From NCBI GenBank assembly GCA_934481355.1, contig CAKSPH010000016.1, positions 1-54,244 on the forward strand: a DNA stretch of 54,244 nt, read 5' to 3'. Every line of letters starts with the position of its first letter. The first letter of the stretch is position 1. Below are positions 24,499 to 32,738 of this stretch, piece after piece. A program made the position numbers and the translations under genes. The notes beneath the pieces are model-generated. The model saw only the letters and a list, made by a program, of their open reading frames with translations. It was not told where the DNA came from and made no database searches. Origin of the DNA: an uncultured Oscillospiraceae bacterium (GTDB lineage: Bacteria; Bacillota; Clostridia; Oscillospirales; Ruminococcaceae).

Positions 24499-24527
24499 TT
24501 GACAACGGCTTTATTATAGGGTATAAT
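24499..24527 (+). promoter_or_regulatory. consensus promoter for rpmH operon
   Basis: TTGACA, 17-nt spacer, TATAAT, about 88 nt before the rpmH ATG. Confidence 0.88.
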
Positions 24528-24615
24528 AAATTATTGTTGACAGCTGTGTGCGGAGAAACTGTATCTCCGGATAAACGCAGCCATACTACCATAGTTCAGA
24601 AGGGGGTATATCAGA

Positions 24616-24750
24616 ATGAAAAGAACTTATCAGCCCAAGAAGCTTCAGAGAAAGCACGAGCACGGCTTCATGAAGAGAATGGCTACCAAGAACGGCCGTA
24701 AGGTTCTCGCTCGCCGCCGCGCAAAGGGCAGAAAAAAGCTGACCTACTGA
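24616..24750 (+). CDS. rpmH: 50S ribosomal protein L34
   Basis: 44 aa, the normal size. The sequence [19 protein letters not shown]...[24 protein letters not shown] is the typical L34 pattern. SD AGGGGG lies upstream. It opens the rpmH-rnpA-yidD-yidC-jag cluster conserved across bacteria, which in many species lies beside dnaA; here the upstream neighbour is instead the divergent VTC operon. Confidence 0.97.
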   Translation: MKRTYQPKKLQRKHEHGFMKRMATKNGRKVLARRRAKGRKKLTY

Positions 24751-24763
24751 TCTGATCGCATTT

Positions 24764-25117
24764 ATGTCTGATTTCAAAAAAAGATACATTGTGATCAAGA
24801 ATAACCGCGATTTCAGCTTCCTCTTCAAAAAGGGGGAGAGCATCGTCACCGCCGCATTCGTCTGCTATGTCAGGGAAAGGCGCGGGCGCTGCAACCGCCT
24901 CGGCATTGTGTCCGGGAAAAAGGTGGGGAACGCGGTTAAGCGAAACCGCTCAAGGCGGATCATAAGGGAAGCCTTCCGCCTTTTTGAGCCGGTTTTGAAA
25001 GAGAAAACACAAAAGCGTTACGATTTCATTTTCGTCGCAAGGAGCAGGACCCCGGAGCTGAAATCCACAAAGGTCTACTCCCTGATGATGAAGAATATTC
25101 TGTCTAAGCTGTCATGA
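24764..25117 (+). CDS. rnpA: ribonuclease P protein component
   Basis: 117 aa, the normal length. It is the basic protein subunit that helps RNase P RNA cut the 5' leader from precursor tRNAs. The signature [28 protein letters not shown] (central RNR motif) and an N-terminal FLFKKGESI block are present. It lies 13 bp after rpmH and overlaps yidD by 4 bp (ATGA), so expression is coupled to both. Confidence 0.97.
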   Translation: MSDFKKRYIVIKNNRDFSFLFKKGESIVTAAFVCYVRERRGRCNRLGIVSGKKVGNAVKRNRSRRIIREAFRLFEPVLKEKTQKRYDFIFVARSRTPELKSTKVYSLMMKNILSKLS

Positions 25118-25434
25118 AGTACTTGTTTCTGGGGATCATCAAGCTGTACAGACTTACGCTGTCAAAGATCTTACCGCCGTGCTGCCGCTATTATCCAAGC
25201 TGTTCCGAATACGGGCTGACCGCTATTCGGCGTTTTGGTGCGGTTAAGGGCGGTTATTTGACGTTATGGAGGATAATGCGGTGCAACCCATTCGGCGCAG
25301 GCGGGATAGACCCTGTGCCGCAGAAGTTCTGCTTCCACCCGGAGCGGCTTCCGGTGCCGCCGGATTTCGGCATTCCGGACGATGAGAGCACGGATTACCT
25401 CGGCAGCATAAAGGACGAATACCTCAAAAAATAA
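25114..25434 (+). CDS. yidD: membrane protein insertion efficiency factor YidD
   Basis: 106 aa. The conserved core [59 protein letters not shown] is complete, including the cysteine pattern CCRYYPSCS and CNP. It is a small membrane-associated protein that aids YidC insertion. A 30-residue C-terminal tail ([19 protein letters not shown] region) is longer than in many homologues. Overlaps rnpA; yidC follows after 130 bp. Confidence 0.95.
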   Translation: MKYLFLGIIKLYRLTLSKILPPCCRYYPSCSEYGLTAIRRFGAVKGGYLTLWRIMRCNPFGAGGIDPVPQKFCFHPERLPVPPDFGIPDDESTDYLGSIKDEYLKK

Positions 25435-25564
25435 AAGCGAATATAACTGCGGGTTCCGCATTTTATATACATCTTATACCATTCATTTCCGCCGGAGATT
25501 GCCGGTCGGAGGACACGCGGCGCGAAAGCCTCTCAACCACAGGCGCTGCACAAGACGAAAGGAC

Positions 25565-27112
25565 GTGGACACAATAGAGTTCCTGTACAGTATCATAGGT
25601 TACCCGCTCGGCTATATCCTGTGGGCTATCTACGAGGTGATCTGCAAGAACACCGGCGCGAGCATCGGCGTTGCCATACTCGTATTCACATTTATCGTTA
25701 AGCTTGCTATGCTTCCGCTTGCCATCAGGCAGCAGAAGAACACTGCAAAATCGGCGATTTTCGCCCCCAAGGTAAGGGAGATACAGCAGAAATACAAGAA
25801 CAATCAGGAAAAGCAGCAGCAGGAGCTTGCGAAGCTCCAGCAGCAGGGTTACAGCCCCATGGGCGGCTGCGGGACCATGGTTGTCACGTTCCTGCTTCTG
25901 TTCGGCGTATTGGACGTTGTTTATAAGCCCATGACGCACATCAAGCACATGAACAACACCACCCAGATCATGCAGGAATCCTACTATGTTGCCATGACGA
26001 AGATCTTCGTTGACGAGTACGGCAACACCGCGGAGCTCACAGGCGACGCACAGACAAAGCACGACGAGGTCGTCCGCGACGCTGCGAAGATACTCGAGTA
26101 CTACAACACCAACTGCCTCAAGGAGGGCGAGGAGCCCGCGACCGAGGCCGTATGGGACAACCTTGATTCCACCAGCAGGAAGCTGGTATCCGCTGTCATC
26201 AAGGACAGCATGACAAAGGCGTACAAGGAAGATTCCGGCAGCGACCTGTTCACCAAGACTGACCTTTATGTCATTACGGACGCAGAGCAGAAGGAGCTCG
26301 ACGCCATCGGCGACGAGGTCGAAAAGACCGCTTACAGTGAGGCTCACAATTTCGGAAGCTTCACCAAGAAGGCAGTCGAGGACGTCCAGCGCAAGTACGG
26401 CACTGTAAAGGCTGTCGCAAGCGGCGATGACGTTACCATCAGCTATACGCAGGCTTCCACTCTCCAGAGAGAGCTTTACGCTATCGAGTGCTACGGCACG
26501 GTTATCGAGAAGGATCCCACGGCTTCCGCTTACTCTCTGTCCGACACCGACAAGGCAGAGCTGACGGAGCTTGACGACAAGCTCGAGTTCCTGGGAATCC
26601 CGCTCGGTCAGGACCCGGCAAGCAACCTTGGCTGGCCGATGATAATGATCCCGATACTCGCGTTCCTGTTCTCCATGGCGCAGACCATCTTCTCCATGAA
26701 GACAATGGACACAAGCGCGACCGGCGGGCAGAATGCCGGCTGTATGAAGGCTACGTTCTTCATCATGCCTATCTTCTCCGTTGTGCTGGTATTCACTGTT
26801 CCTGCCGGTGCAGGCTTCTACTGGACGATAAGCTACGCATTCGGTATTATTCAGACGCTGATACTCAACAAGCTGTACAGCCCGGCTAAGCTCCGCGCGC
26901 AGGCAGAGGCTGAATACAACGAGCGCATGAAGAACGCTGCAAAGGCAGAAAAGCAGAAGCGCCAGTCGGAGGATCCCAACGCCCTCACTGACTACAAGGG
27001 CGAGAAGCTGACCCAGAAGGAGATCAACCGCCGCAAGCTGGCAGAGGCGCGTAAGGCTGACGCAGAGAAATACGGCGAGGAATACCACGAGGACGACAAC
27101 GACGATACCTGA
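25565..27112 (+). CDS. yidC: YidC/Oxa1 membrane insertase with large insertion
   Basis: 515 aa, about twice the usual Gram-positive YidC. Residues 1-130 contain the first core TM, the cytoplasmic hairpin (RQQKNTAKSAIFAPKVREIQQKYKNN) and TM2 (MVVTFLLLFGVLDVVY). Residues about 140-355 are an acidic soluble insertion, expected outside the membrane. TM3-TM5 follow (WPMIMIPILAFLFSMAQTIF, ATFFIMPIFSVVLVFTVPAGAGFYWTIS, AFGIIQTLILNKLY), then a basic tail. The GTG at 25565 is preferred: it gives MDTIEFLYSIIGYPLGY, like other family N-termini, though AAAGGA lies close. An ATG at 25499 has no SD. Confidence 0.9.
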   Translation: MDTIEFLYSIIGYPLGYILWAIYEVICKNTGASIGVAILVFTFIVKLAMLPLAIRQQKNTAKSAIFAPKVREIQQKYKNNQEKQQQELAKLQQQGYSPMGGCGTMVVTFLLLFGVLDVVYKPMTHIKHMNNTTQIMQESYYVAMTKIFVDEYGNTAELTGDAQTKHDEVVRDAAKILEYYNTNCLKEGEEPATEAVWDNLDSTSRKLVSAVIKDSMTKAYKEDSGSDLFTKTDLYVITDAEQKELDAIGDEVEKTAYSEAHNFGSFTKKAVEDVQRKYGTVKAVASGDDVTISYTQASTLQRELYAIECYGTVIEKDPTASAYSLSDTDKAELTELDDKLEFLGIPLGQDPASNLGWPMIMIPILAFLFSMAQTIFSMKTMDTSATGGQNAGCMKATFFIMPIFSVVLVFTVPAGAGFYWTISYAFGIIQTLILNKLYSPAKLRAQAEAEYNERMKNAAKAEKQKRQSEDPNALTDYKGEKLTQKEINRRKLAEARKADAEKYGEEYHEDDNDDT

Positions 27113-27135
27113 GCCATCACAGGAGGGTGATCCAT

Positions 27136-28125
27136 ATGAAAAAGGAATTTACAGCAAAGACCATCGATGAAGCGAAGGAGCTGGCGGCAGCCGAGTTCGG
27201 CGTTTCCGCTGATGAAATTGATTTTGACATACTCGAGCAGCCCAGAAAGGGTCTGTTCGGAATGAAGGGCGTTGCAAGGGTAATGGCTTCTTATGAGGCT
27301 TCCGAGGCTCAGGCTGAGGAAACCCCCGTTATCGCCGGGGACGTTGTGGAAGAGGAAACCGCCGGGGAGCCTGCTCCCGCCTCCTTTGAGGACGAGGACG
27401 AGGGCGTTCCTGAGCTCCCCGCTGATTTCGACATTGAGAACAGCGCGAAGGTCCAGACCGCGAAGAAGTACCTGACAGACGTTCTCCACGCCCTGGGACT
27501 CCAGAACTTTGAGATAAACGCTATCCGCCGTGACGGAAACATCGTGCTTGATATCACAGGCGATAAGCTCGGCGTTGTTATCGGCAGACGCGGCGAGACC
27601 CTCGACAGCCTCCAGTACCTGACTATCCTCGCAAGCAACCGCGCCGAGGAGTCCTACTGCCGTATTTCCATTGACTGCAACGGCTACCGCGACAAGCGCC
27701 GCGAGGCTCTTGAGAACCTTGCAAAGCGCACCTCTGCAAAGGTCATCAAGCAGGGCAGGAAGATCGCCCTTGAGCCTATGAACCCCTACGAGCGCAGAAT
27801 CATTCATAGCTGCGTTGCCGAGATAGAGGGCGTATCCAGCCACTCCACCGGCGTTGAGCCTTACAGAAAGGTAGTTATCTACGCTGACAAGCCCAAGTTC
27901 GACAACCGCCGTCCGAGAAGAAACGGCGACCGCAATGACCGCAGGGGCGGAGGAAACGGCAGCACAAGGAACTACCGCCAGTCCACAGGATTCTCCACCA
28001 GCTTTGAGCGTGAGTACAAGCGCAGAACATACGAGCCGGACGAGAATGCAAATGCGGGCGAGTTCTCCAAGGAGACCGTTGAAGCTGAAAAGAGCGCAAC
28101 TCTCTACGGAAAGATCGAGATTTAA
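27136..28125 (+). CDS. jag: Jag/KhpB RNA-binding protein
   Basis: 329 aa. N-terminal Jag_N domain (MKKEFTAKTIDEAKELAAAE...PRKGLFGMKGVARV), an acidic linker, then a KH domain (IVLDITGDKLGVVIGRRGETLDSLQYL) and an R3H domain (ALEPMNPYERRIIHSCVAEIEGVSSHSTG). The C-terminus is a long arginine/glycine/asparagine-rich tail. KhpB partners with KhpA in RNA binding linked to cell elongation. ATG 27136 was chosen for AGGAGGGTG at 8-nt spacing. It lies 23 bp after yidC and ends the cluster. Confidence 0.95.
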   Translation: MKKEFTAKTIDEAKELAAAEFGVSADEIDFDILEQPRKGLFGMKGVARVMASYEASEAQAEETPVIAGDVVEEETAGEPAPASFEDEDEGVPELPADFDIENSAKVQTAKKYLTDVLHALGLQNFEINAIRRDGNIVLDITGDKLGVVIGRRGETLDSLQYLTILASNRAEESYCRISIDCNGYRDKRREALENLAKRTSAKVIKQGRKIALEPMNPYERRIIHSCVAEIEGVSSHSTGVEPYRKVVIYADKPKFDNRRPRRNGDRNDRRGGGNGSTRNYRQSTGFSTSFEREYKRRTYEPDENANAGEFSKETVEAEKSATLYGKIEI

Positions 28126-28140
28126 TTACAGAACAACATA

Positions 28141-28173
28141 AAAACCGGCAGACTTTCGGGTCTGCCGGTTTTG
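28141..28173. terminator. terminator after jag
   Basis: AAAACCGGCAGAC pairs perfectly with GTCTGCCGGTTTT around TTTCGG. It serves jag and the convergent minus-strand gene ending at 28174. Confidence 0.92.
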
Positions 28174-30108
28174 TTATATAAGCGATATGATTTCCCGGAC
28201 GTCCGTGAGGTAGTCCTCAATGACTGCGCCGTTTTCTATCAGCACGTCCCCGGTGTTCTCCATGGCGGAGCCGTTTATGCGGTCGTACTCCGTTTCCGGC
28301 ATTACACCCCGGGAGCGGCAGAGCGCCTCCGCAGTGCCGTCAAGCAGGGCTTTCAGCAGCGAGATGTCCTCCGCTGTGAGGGACTCAGCAAATTTCCGCC
28401 AGCCCGGCGCGAGATCGCCGAAATTCCCGGCAGGAGCCGCAGACGGCGCATAGTTCTCCGCAAAGCTCTCGGTTTGCTCTTCAAAGCTGTCCTCTTCAAT
28501 GTCCTGAATTTTCCCGGCGATGTCCTCCGGAGGGAGTGTGTCGGTCTCCTCGACAATGAGCCTGCGGGTGGTTTCGTCCGATTCTTCGCGTATCTTCGCA
28601 AGCTTGCTGACATCTATCTCCACCGGCGCGGGAGCCGGCTTTTCAGCGGCGCTCTCCGGGGCTTCATCATAGTTGTACGCGGGGCGCTTCTTCTGCTTTT
28701 TCGGCGGGAATATTCCGTGTTCGTCGCACCATGCGTTCACGGTATCCGGTATAAGCTGCTGGAATTCCGGGGTTTCCGCCGGGCGCAGCAGGCGGTCGCG
28801 GTTCGCAAAATCGCCAAGCACCGCCGAGATATTCGGCTGTATCGGGTAGCGGAATCCCGTCCTCTTGCGGAGCACGGATTCTATGCTCTTTAAAATCCAG
28901 CCGATGAAATTCCGGTAGGGGGCGCGTTCAAACGTCTCAAGGCAGGGCTCGCGGCGCTTTATGGAGTAGCGCTCCGTGGGGCTTATCACCAGCGCGTGGA
29001 ATCCGTCCATACGGTCGCGGTCAACGAGCGCCCCGCTGAACGGCTGCCAATTGAAATTCTTCTGGAGCCTGCCGCACAGCAGCTCGAACATGGAAACCCC
29101 GAACTCCGCAAAATACCTGTCCAGCGCGGAGAGAACCGGCTCCAGAGCGTTTTCTGTCAGCGTTTCGTTCCCCTTGAAGAAGATGCTTCCCCGCAGGTTA
29201 TAGCCTGAGCGCTCCATCATTGCGTCCAGCAGACCGGAGTATCTGTGCTCCAGTATCGCGGAATCAGCCGGGTCGCTGGAGCGGTCGAGCTCCTCGGCGG
29301 GGGAGAAATCCCCGGCGCTTATCTCATTGAACGCGCGGAAATCCTTGAGCCAGCGCGGCATAACGGAATCCAGCGCCGGACAGAAGCCCCGGCAGCCCTC
29401 CCACACGCCGGAAAGCCGGTTATATGCGTCGTCCGCGGAGAGCACGCCGATTTTGTTCAGCAGCTCATAGCAGTACAGCATGACGTAGGGCTTGTCAACA
29501 ACGTTGTAGACTCCCTCCCGGGCGCGGGTGCGCCATGTGAAGTAGGTGCGGAGCTGGTCGGTGGAGAGCGCGCCGTAAATCGGGCGCTCTATGCCGCAGA
29601 AGCAGTTCCGGGAGAAATCGTCGGTGACGTCTGCCATGAAAAGTCCCTGCTTCACAAGGGTTTCCTCGGCGCACTGCCGGAGCATATATCCGTTGTAGAA
29701 TACCTGGCCAAGCCGCCGCATTTCCTCTATTTTCATGCGGATAGCGGAGCTTTCGTCCTCCTCCTCGTACATGGAGGGGGCGTAGGCAAGCTCGTCCGGT
29801 TCCAGCGCCCGTGGAGCGCTCCCGAGATAATCAACGCTGGGGCGCGGCTCGCGCGGGGGAATTTTTTCGCCGTAGGATCTTTCTCGATCCTCCTGCGCGG
29901 TCTGAACCGCCTCCCGGACGATGTTCCGTATCTTGTCCTGCACGGATTCCCGCACTGCCTGAGTGATGTCGGCGGGCTGCTCCGGCTGTGAAACGGGCTC
30001 CTCCGGAGCGGGCTGGCCGCGCATTTCCATAATGCGCCTGAGCTCTTTCTGTATCTCCTCCCGGGATTTTGCCCTGCTGTCGAACATCAGACGGAATTTG
30101 TCAGACAC
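28174..30108 (-). CDS. TerB_N/TerB_C domain protein
   Basis: 644 aa, no TM. The N-terminus is a charged, coiled, proline-rich linker (1-120). Residues about 130-330 resemble TerB_N (RNCFCGIERPIYGALSTDQLRTYFTWRTRAREG, KPYVMLYCYELLNKIG). Residues about 565-640 resemble TerB_C (LTAEDISLLKALLDG, RSRGVMPETEYDRINGSAMENTGD). Such proteins occur in Ter-type stress or defence contexts, with unknown biochemistry. The GTG at 30108 has AGGGGGTGA in front of it; the GTG at 30117 would overlap that SD. It is separated from the abi gene by repeat family C. Confidence 0.78.
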   Translation of the reverse strand: MSDKFRLMFDSRAKSREEIQKELRRIMEMRGQPAPEEPVSQPEQPADITQAVRESVQDKIRNIVREAVQTAQEDRERSYGEKIPPREPRPSVDYLGSAPRALEPDELAYAPSMYEEEDESSAIRMKIEEMRRLGQVFYNGYMLRQCAEETLVKQGLFMADVTDDFSRNCFCGIERPIYGALSTDQLRTYFTWRTRAREGVYNVVDKPYVMLYCYELLNKIGVLSADDAYNRLSGVWEGCRGFCPALDSVMPRWLKDFRAFNEISAGDFSPAEELDRSSDPADSAILEHRYSGLLDAMMERSGYNLRGSIFFKGNETLTENALEPVLSALDRYFAEFGVSMFELLCGRLQKNFNWQPFSGALVDRDRMDGFHALVISPTERYSIKRREPCLETFERAPYRNFIGWILKSIESVLRKRTGFRYPIQPNISAVLGDFANRDRLLRPAETPEFQQLIPDTVNAWCDEHGIFPPKKQKKRPAYNYDEAPESAAEKPAPAPVEIDVSKLAKIREESDETTRRLIVEETDTLPPEDIAGKIQDIEEDSFEEQTESFAENYAPSAAPAGNFGDLAPGWRKFAESLTAEDISLLKALLDGTAEALCRSRGVMPETEYDRINGSAMENTGDVLIENGAVIEDYLTDVREIISLI

Positions 30109-30129
30109 GGAAATCACCCCCTGTTATTA

Positions 30130-30304
30130 ATGTGCCGCAAAGCGGCACATTATGTTTGTTCGAAATATGGATTTTCCAGACTGTCAAGAAAGGTACAGAT
30201 GCTAGGAAGCGCTGCTTCGGCTAGGCTTTGTGCCTGCCGAAGTGGCACTGACGACGCAGATGTGCCTTTATTGGCAGTCTGGAATGTGCCGCAAAGCGGC
30301 ACAT
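30130..30304. repeat. family C palindromic repeat element
   Basis: Each end is an identical 21-bp hairpin, A-TGTGCCGC-AAA-GCGGCACA-T (30130-30150 and 30284-30304). Inside these lies a second inverted repeat, CCAGACTGTCAA (30176-30187) and TTGGCAGTCTGG (30271-30282), 11 of 12 bases paired. The whole 175 bp can fold into one structure. No coding potential; single copy here. It may be an intergenic repeat or a small mobile element. Confidence 0.7.
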
Positions 30305-30311
30305 CAGGTGT

Positions 30312-31184
30312 TTATTCAATATACGTTATGGCTTCTTTCCATCCGGTTTCGGGGAAGCCCAGGTCTTTAAGGCGAAGAACATCGGAGTTCTTCCTCAGAA
30401 GTCTGGATATGGGCTTTACAACGCGCTCGTTCCATGCGGCGTGGCTGTGGGCAAGCTGCTTCATCACGATTATGTAGCCGAAAACGTCTGCGTTGAGAGG
30501 TTCGCCCTCCCATCTGCGTGGAGTTTTCGGCTCCACCGGAAAGGTATTCCCGTAAAGGCGGTTGTAGTGCGCGCAGTAGTTGCGAAGCTCGTTCAGGCAG
30601 AAAAGCCAGTTGTCGAGCTCCGTGCTGGAACAGCCGTAGTAGCGCTCGGCGAGCTCCTTTTTGTCGGCGCTCTGCATATCCTTGTAGAAGAACGCCAGCG
30701 TGCCGAAGCTGAACAGCTCCATGACCACCCACAGCGGGAACGCGCCGCAGTATTTTGAGTTGTAGTGCCGCACGAATTCACGGTCGTCGTTCACCTCGAT
30801 GAGGTGCTTCACCTTGTTCATGAACTGCTGGTGATTGTGCCGGAAATCGAACGTAGAGGGATTCAGATACCCCAGCGCGCCGTATTTCAGGGCGTGGTAG
30901 TTGGACACCGCCGCGCGCATGGCTATCTCGGTTTCCTCAAGGGAGGCCAGGAGAATACTGCGCAGCTTGCGGTCGGACTCATATACGCGCAGGATATTCT
31001 CGAACGTGGTGCCTTCCTCGTACAGTCCCTTGCGGACGGTGAACGGAGCGAAATAGTCCGACAGGCGGAAGTAGTTGATGTAGGTCAGCGTTTCCTCTGC
31101 GAGCTTTTCGTCCCTGATTATGCAGCCGCGGTCGCGGAGCTTCTGCACCTGTTCCTTTATGGTAGCCGGGATCTTCTGATTCAT
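30312..31184 (-). CDS. Abi_2 (AbiD/AbiF-like) abortive-infection family protein
   Basis: 290 aa. Family blocks: KEQVQKLRDRGCIIRDEKLAEETLTYINYFRLSDYFAPF at the N-terminus, FENILRVYESDRKLRSILLASLEETEIAMRAAVSNYHAL, and the HEPN-like LNELRNYCAHYNRLYGN (RxxxxH-type). AbiD/AbiF proteins block phage growth in lactococci. The gene starts 13 bp after gpsA with its own SD, so it rides at the end of a core lipid/ribosome-assembly operon. Role in phage defence is by homology only. Confidence 0.85.
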   Translation of the reverse strand: MNQKIPATIKEQVQKLRDRGCIIRDEKLAEETLTYINYFRLSDYFAPFTVRKGLYEEGTTFENILRVYESDRKLRSILLASLEETEIAMRAAVSNYHALKYGALGYLNPSTFDFRHNHQQFMNKVKHLIEVNDDREFVRHYNSKYCGAFPLWVVMELFSFGTLAFFYKDMQSADKKELAERYYGCSSTELDNWLFCLNELRNYCAHYNRLYGNTFPVEPKTPRRWEGEPLNADVFGYIIVMKQLAHSHAAWNERVVKPISRLLRKNSDVLRLKDLGFPETGWKEAITYIE

Positions 31185-31197
31185 CGGTTCCTCTTTC

Positions 31198-32199
31198 TCA
31201 GTCCATCCAGAACACTTCGCGCTCGTGCTTGCTCTTTCTTGTCATCAGCGCGGAAATACTCTGTCTGGGGTCGCCGTTTTCGTAGCATACCTTGACTATC
31301 TGCTCGATTATCGGGGCGTCAATGCCGTGCTCCTGAGCCAGCTTATAGGCGATTATGCTGCTGGTGTAGCCCTCTACGGTGCCTGTCTGCTTTACTGCCT
31401 CGGCGGCGGGCACGCCCTTTCCGATGAGATTTCCGGCGCGGAAATTTCGTGAGTGCTGTGAGGTGCAGGTAACTATCAGGTCGCCTATTCCAGCCATGCC
31501 GGTGAATGTTTTCCAGTTAGCGCCGAGACCAACGCCAAGGCGGGTTATCTCGGTCATTCCGCGGGTCATGAGCGCGGCGACGGTGTTGTCGCCGAGACCC
31601 ATTCCCCGGGCTATCCCGCAGCCGAGGGCTATCGGGTTCTTCAGCACGCCGCCAAGCTCGCATCCGGCAACATCGTCGTTGACGTAAATGCGGTACACCT
31701 CGTTTGAGAGGGTGCGCTGAACGTACTCCGCGACGCCGTCGTTGTCGCTGGCGCATACTTCGGTCGTGGGGACGAGCCGTGCGATTTCCTCTGCGTGGCA
31801 GGGACCTGTGATGACTCCCACCGGATTTTCCGGGAGCTCCTCGCTGATTATCTGCGAGAGACGGTAGCCTGTCGCGGCCTCAAGTCCCTTGCTGACGTTT
31901 ATCACAACGGTGTTCTTCCCGATATAGGGCTTTACGGCCTGCACCGCCTCCCGGAAGAACGGCGATGGTATCGCGACAAGGACGAAATCCGCGCCGCTTA
32001 CGCATTTCGGATCTGTGGTGACTCCGAGGTTCTCCGGCAGCTTCACCCCGGGGAGAAGCCGCTTGTGCTCGCGCTCGATGCGGAGAAGCTCCGCTTCCTG
32101 TTCGAATTTTGTCCATGTCACTACATCGTGACCGTAGGTGCTGAACAGCACTCCGAGGGCTGTTCCGTAGCCGCAGCCCAGTATCGTTATCTTTGCCAT
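31198..32199 (-). CDS. gpsA: glycerol-3-phosphate dehydrogenase [NAD(P)+]
   Basis: 333 aa, normal length. It reduces dihydroxyacetone phosphate to sn-glycerol-3-phosphate for phospholipid synthesis. Motifs: N-terminal dinucleotide site ITILGCGYGTALG, VINVSKGLE, VGVITGPCHAEEIA, and the catalytic lysine region LGGVLKNPIALGCGIARGMGLGDNTVAALMTRG. Oddity: the glycine loop is one residue shorter than the usual GxGxWGTALA, and GPSHAEE is GPCHAEE. plsY two genes upstream uses its product, so the operon joins both steps. Confidence 0.95.
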   Translation of the reverse strand: MAKITILGCGYGTALGVLFSTYGHDVVTWTKFEQEAELLRIEREHKRLLPGVKLPENLGVTTDPKCVSGADFVLVAIPSPFFREAVQAVKPYIGKNTVVINVSKGLEAATGYRLSQIISEELPENPVGVITGPCHAEEIARLVPTTEVCASDNDGVAEYVQRTLSNEVYRIYVNDDVAGCELGGVLKNPIALGCGIARGMGLGDNTVAALMTRGMTEITRLGVGLGANWKTFTGMAGIGDLIVTCTSQHSRNFRAGNLIGKGVPAAEAVKQTGTVEGYTSSIIAYKLAQEHGIDAPIIEQIVKVCYENGDPRQSISALMTRKSKHEREVFWMD

Positions 32200-32225
32200 T
32201 GCGATAGACCTCCAGATTTATTGCC

Positions 32226-32738
32226 TTATATTTCATTTTTCAGCACGGCGAAAACGCACAGGTCGTCGTATATACCGCTGTTCTCTTTTCGCGGCATATA
32301 TTCCCGGAAGTGCGCTTCCTTACGCATTCCGAGGCGCTCCACCAGCTTCAGCGAACGGGTGTTGCGGGCGTTTACCTCCGCGATTATGCGGCGGGCTCCC
32401 AGCTTTTCAAACGCGTACCTCATCATGCCGCTGACGCTTTCAAAGGCGTAGCCGAAGCCCTGATAGGCGGCGTTGAACGTGTAGCCTATCTCGTAGCTTC
32501 CGTGCTCTCTTTTCGAGAAATATATCTTGCCTATGACCTTTTCGCCCAGCGTCACCGCGAAGAATTCATCGCTTTCGGAGAAGTTCTTCGCTTCCTGAAT
32601 GCAGGCTTCGCTGGTGAATGTTTCATACGGCTCAAAGTACGTCACGGCCTTGTCGGTGAGTATCCCGGCGAGGTCGCCGGAGTCCTCCGGACGGAATTTT
32701 CTTACCGTGAGCCTTTCGGTGCTGAACAGAGTTTTCAT
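32226..32738 (-). CDS. GNAT N-acetyltransferase, RimJ/RimL type
   Basis: 170 aa. LFSTERLTVRKFRPEDSGDLAGIL at the N-terminus, GKIYFSKREHGSYEIGYTFNAAYQGFGYAFES (acetyl-CoA binding loop) and IIAEVNARNTRSLKLVERLGMRKEAHFREY are the family hallmarks. Such enzymes acetylate N-terminal amines or small amines; the substrate is unknown. The ATG at 32738 overlaps the plsY stop codon, so the longer frame upstream was rejected. Part of the der-plsY-gpsA operon. Confidence 0.88.
   Translation of the reverse strand: MKTLFSTERLTVRKFRPEDSGDLAGILTDKAVTYFEPYETFTSEACIQEAKNFSESDEFFAVTLGEKVIGKIYFSKREHGSYEIGYTFNAAYQGFGYAFESVSGMMRYAFEKLGARRIIAEVNARNTRSLKLVERLGMRKEAHFREYMPRKENSGIYDDLCVFAVLKNEI

Noticed and set aside
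24357..24615. Possible replication origin upstream of rpmH
   Set aside because: The stretch is AT-rich but no TTATCCACA-type DnaA boxes are seen and dnaA is absent; promoters explain the AT content.
25435..25564. Earlier ATG start (25499) for yidC or a small RNA in this gap
   Set aside because: No SD precedes 25499 and the extra residues do not resemble YidC; no stable structure or promoter-terminator pair is visible in the gap.
28174..31184. A combined phage-defence island of abi and terB genes
   Set aside because: Only two candidate genes, separated by a repeat and in a core operon context; there is no integrase, att site or composition shift.
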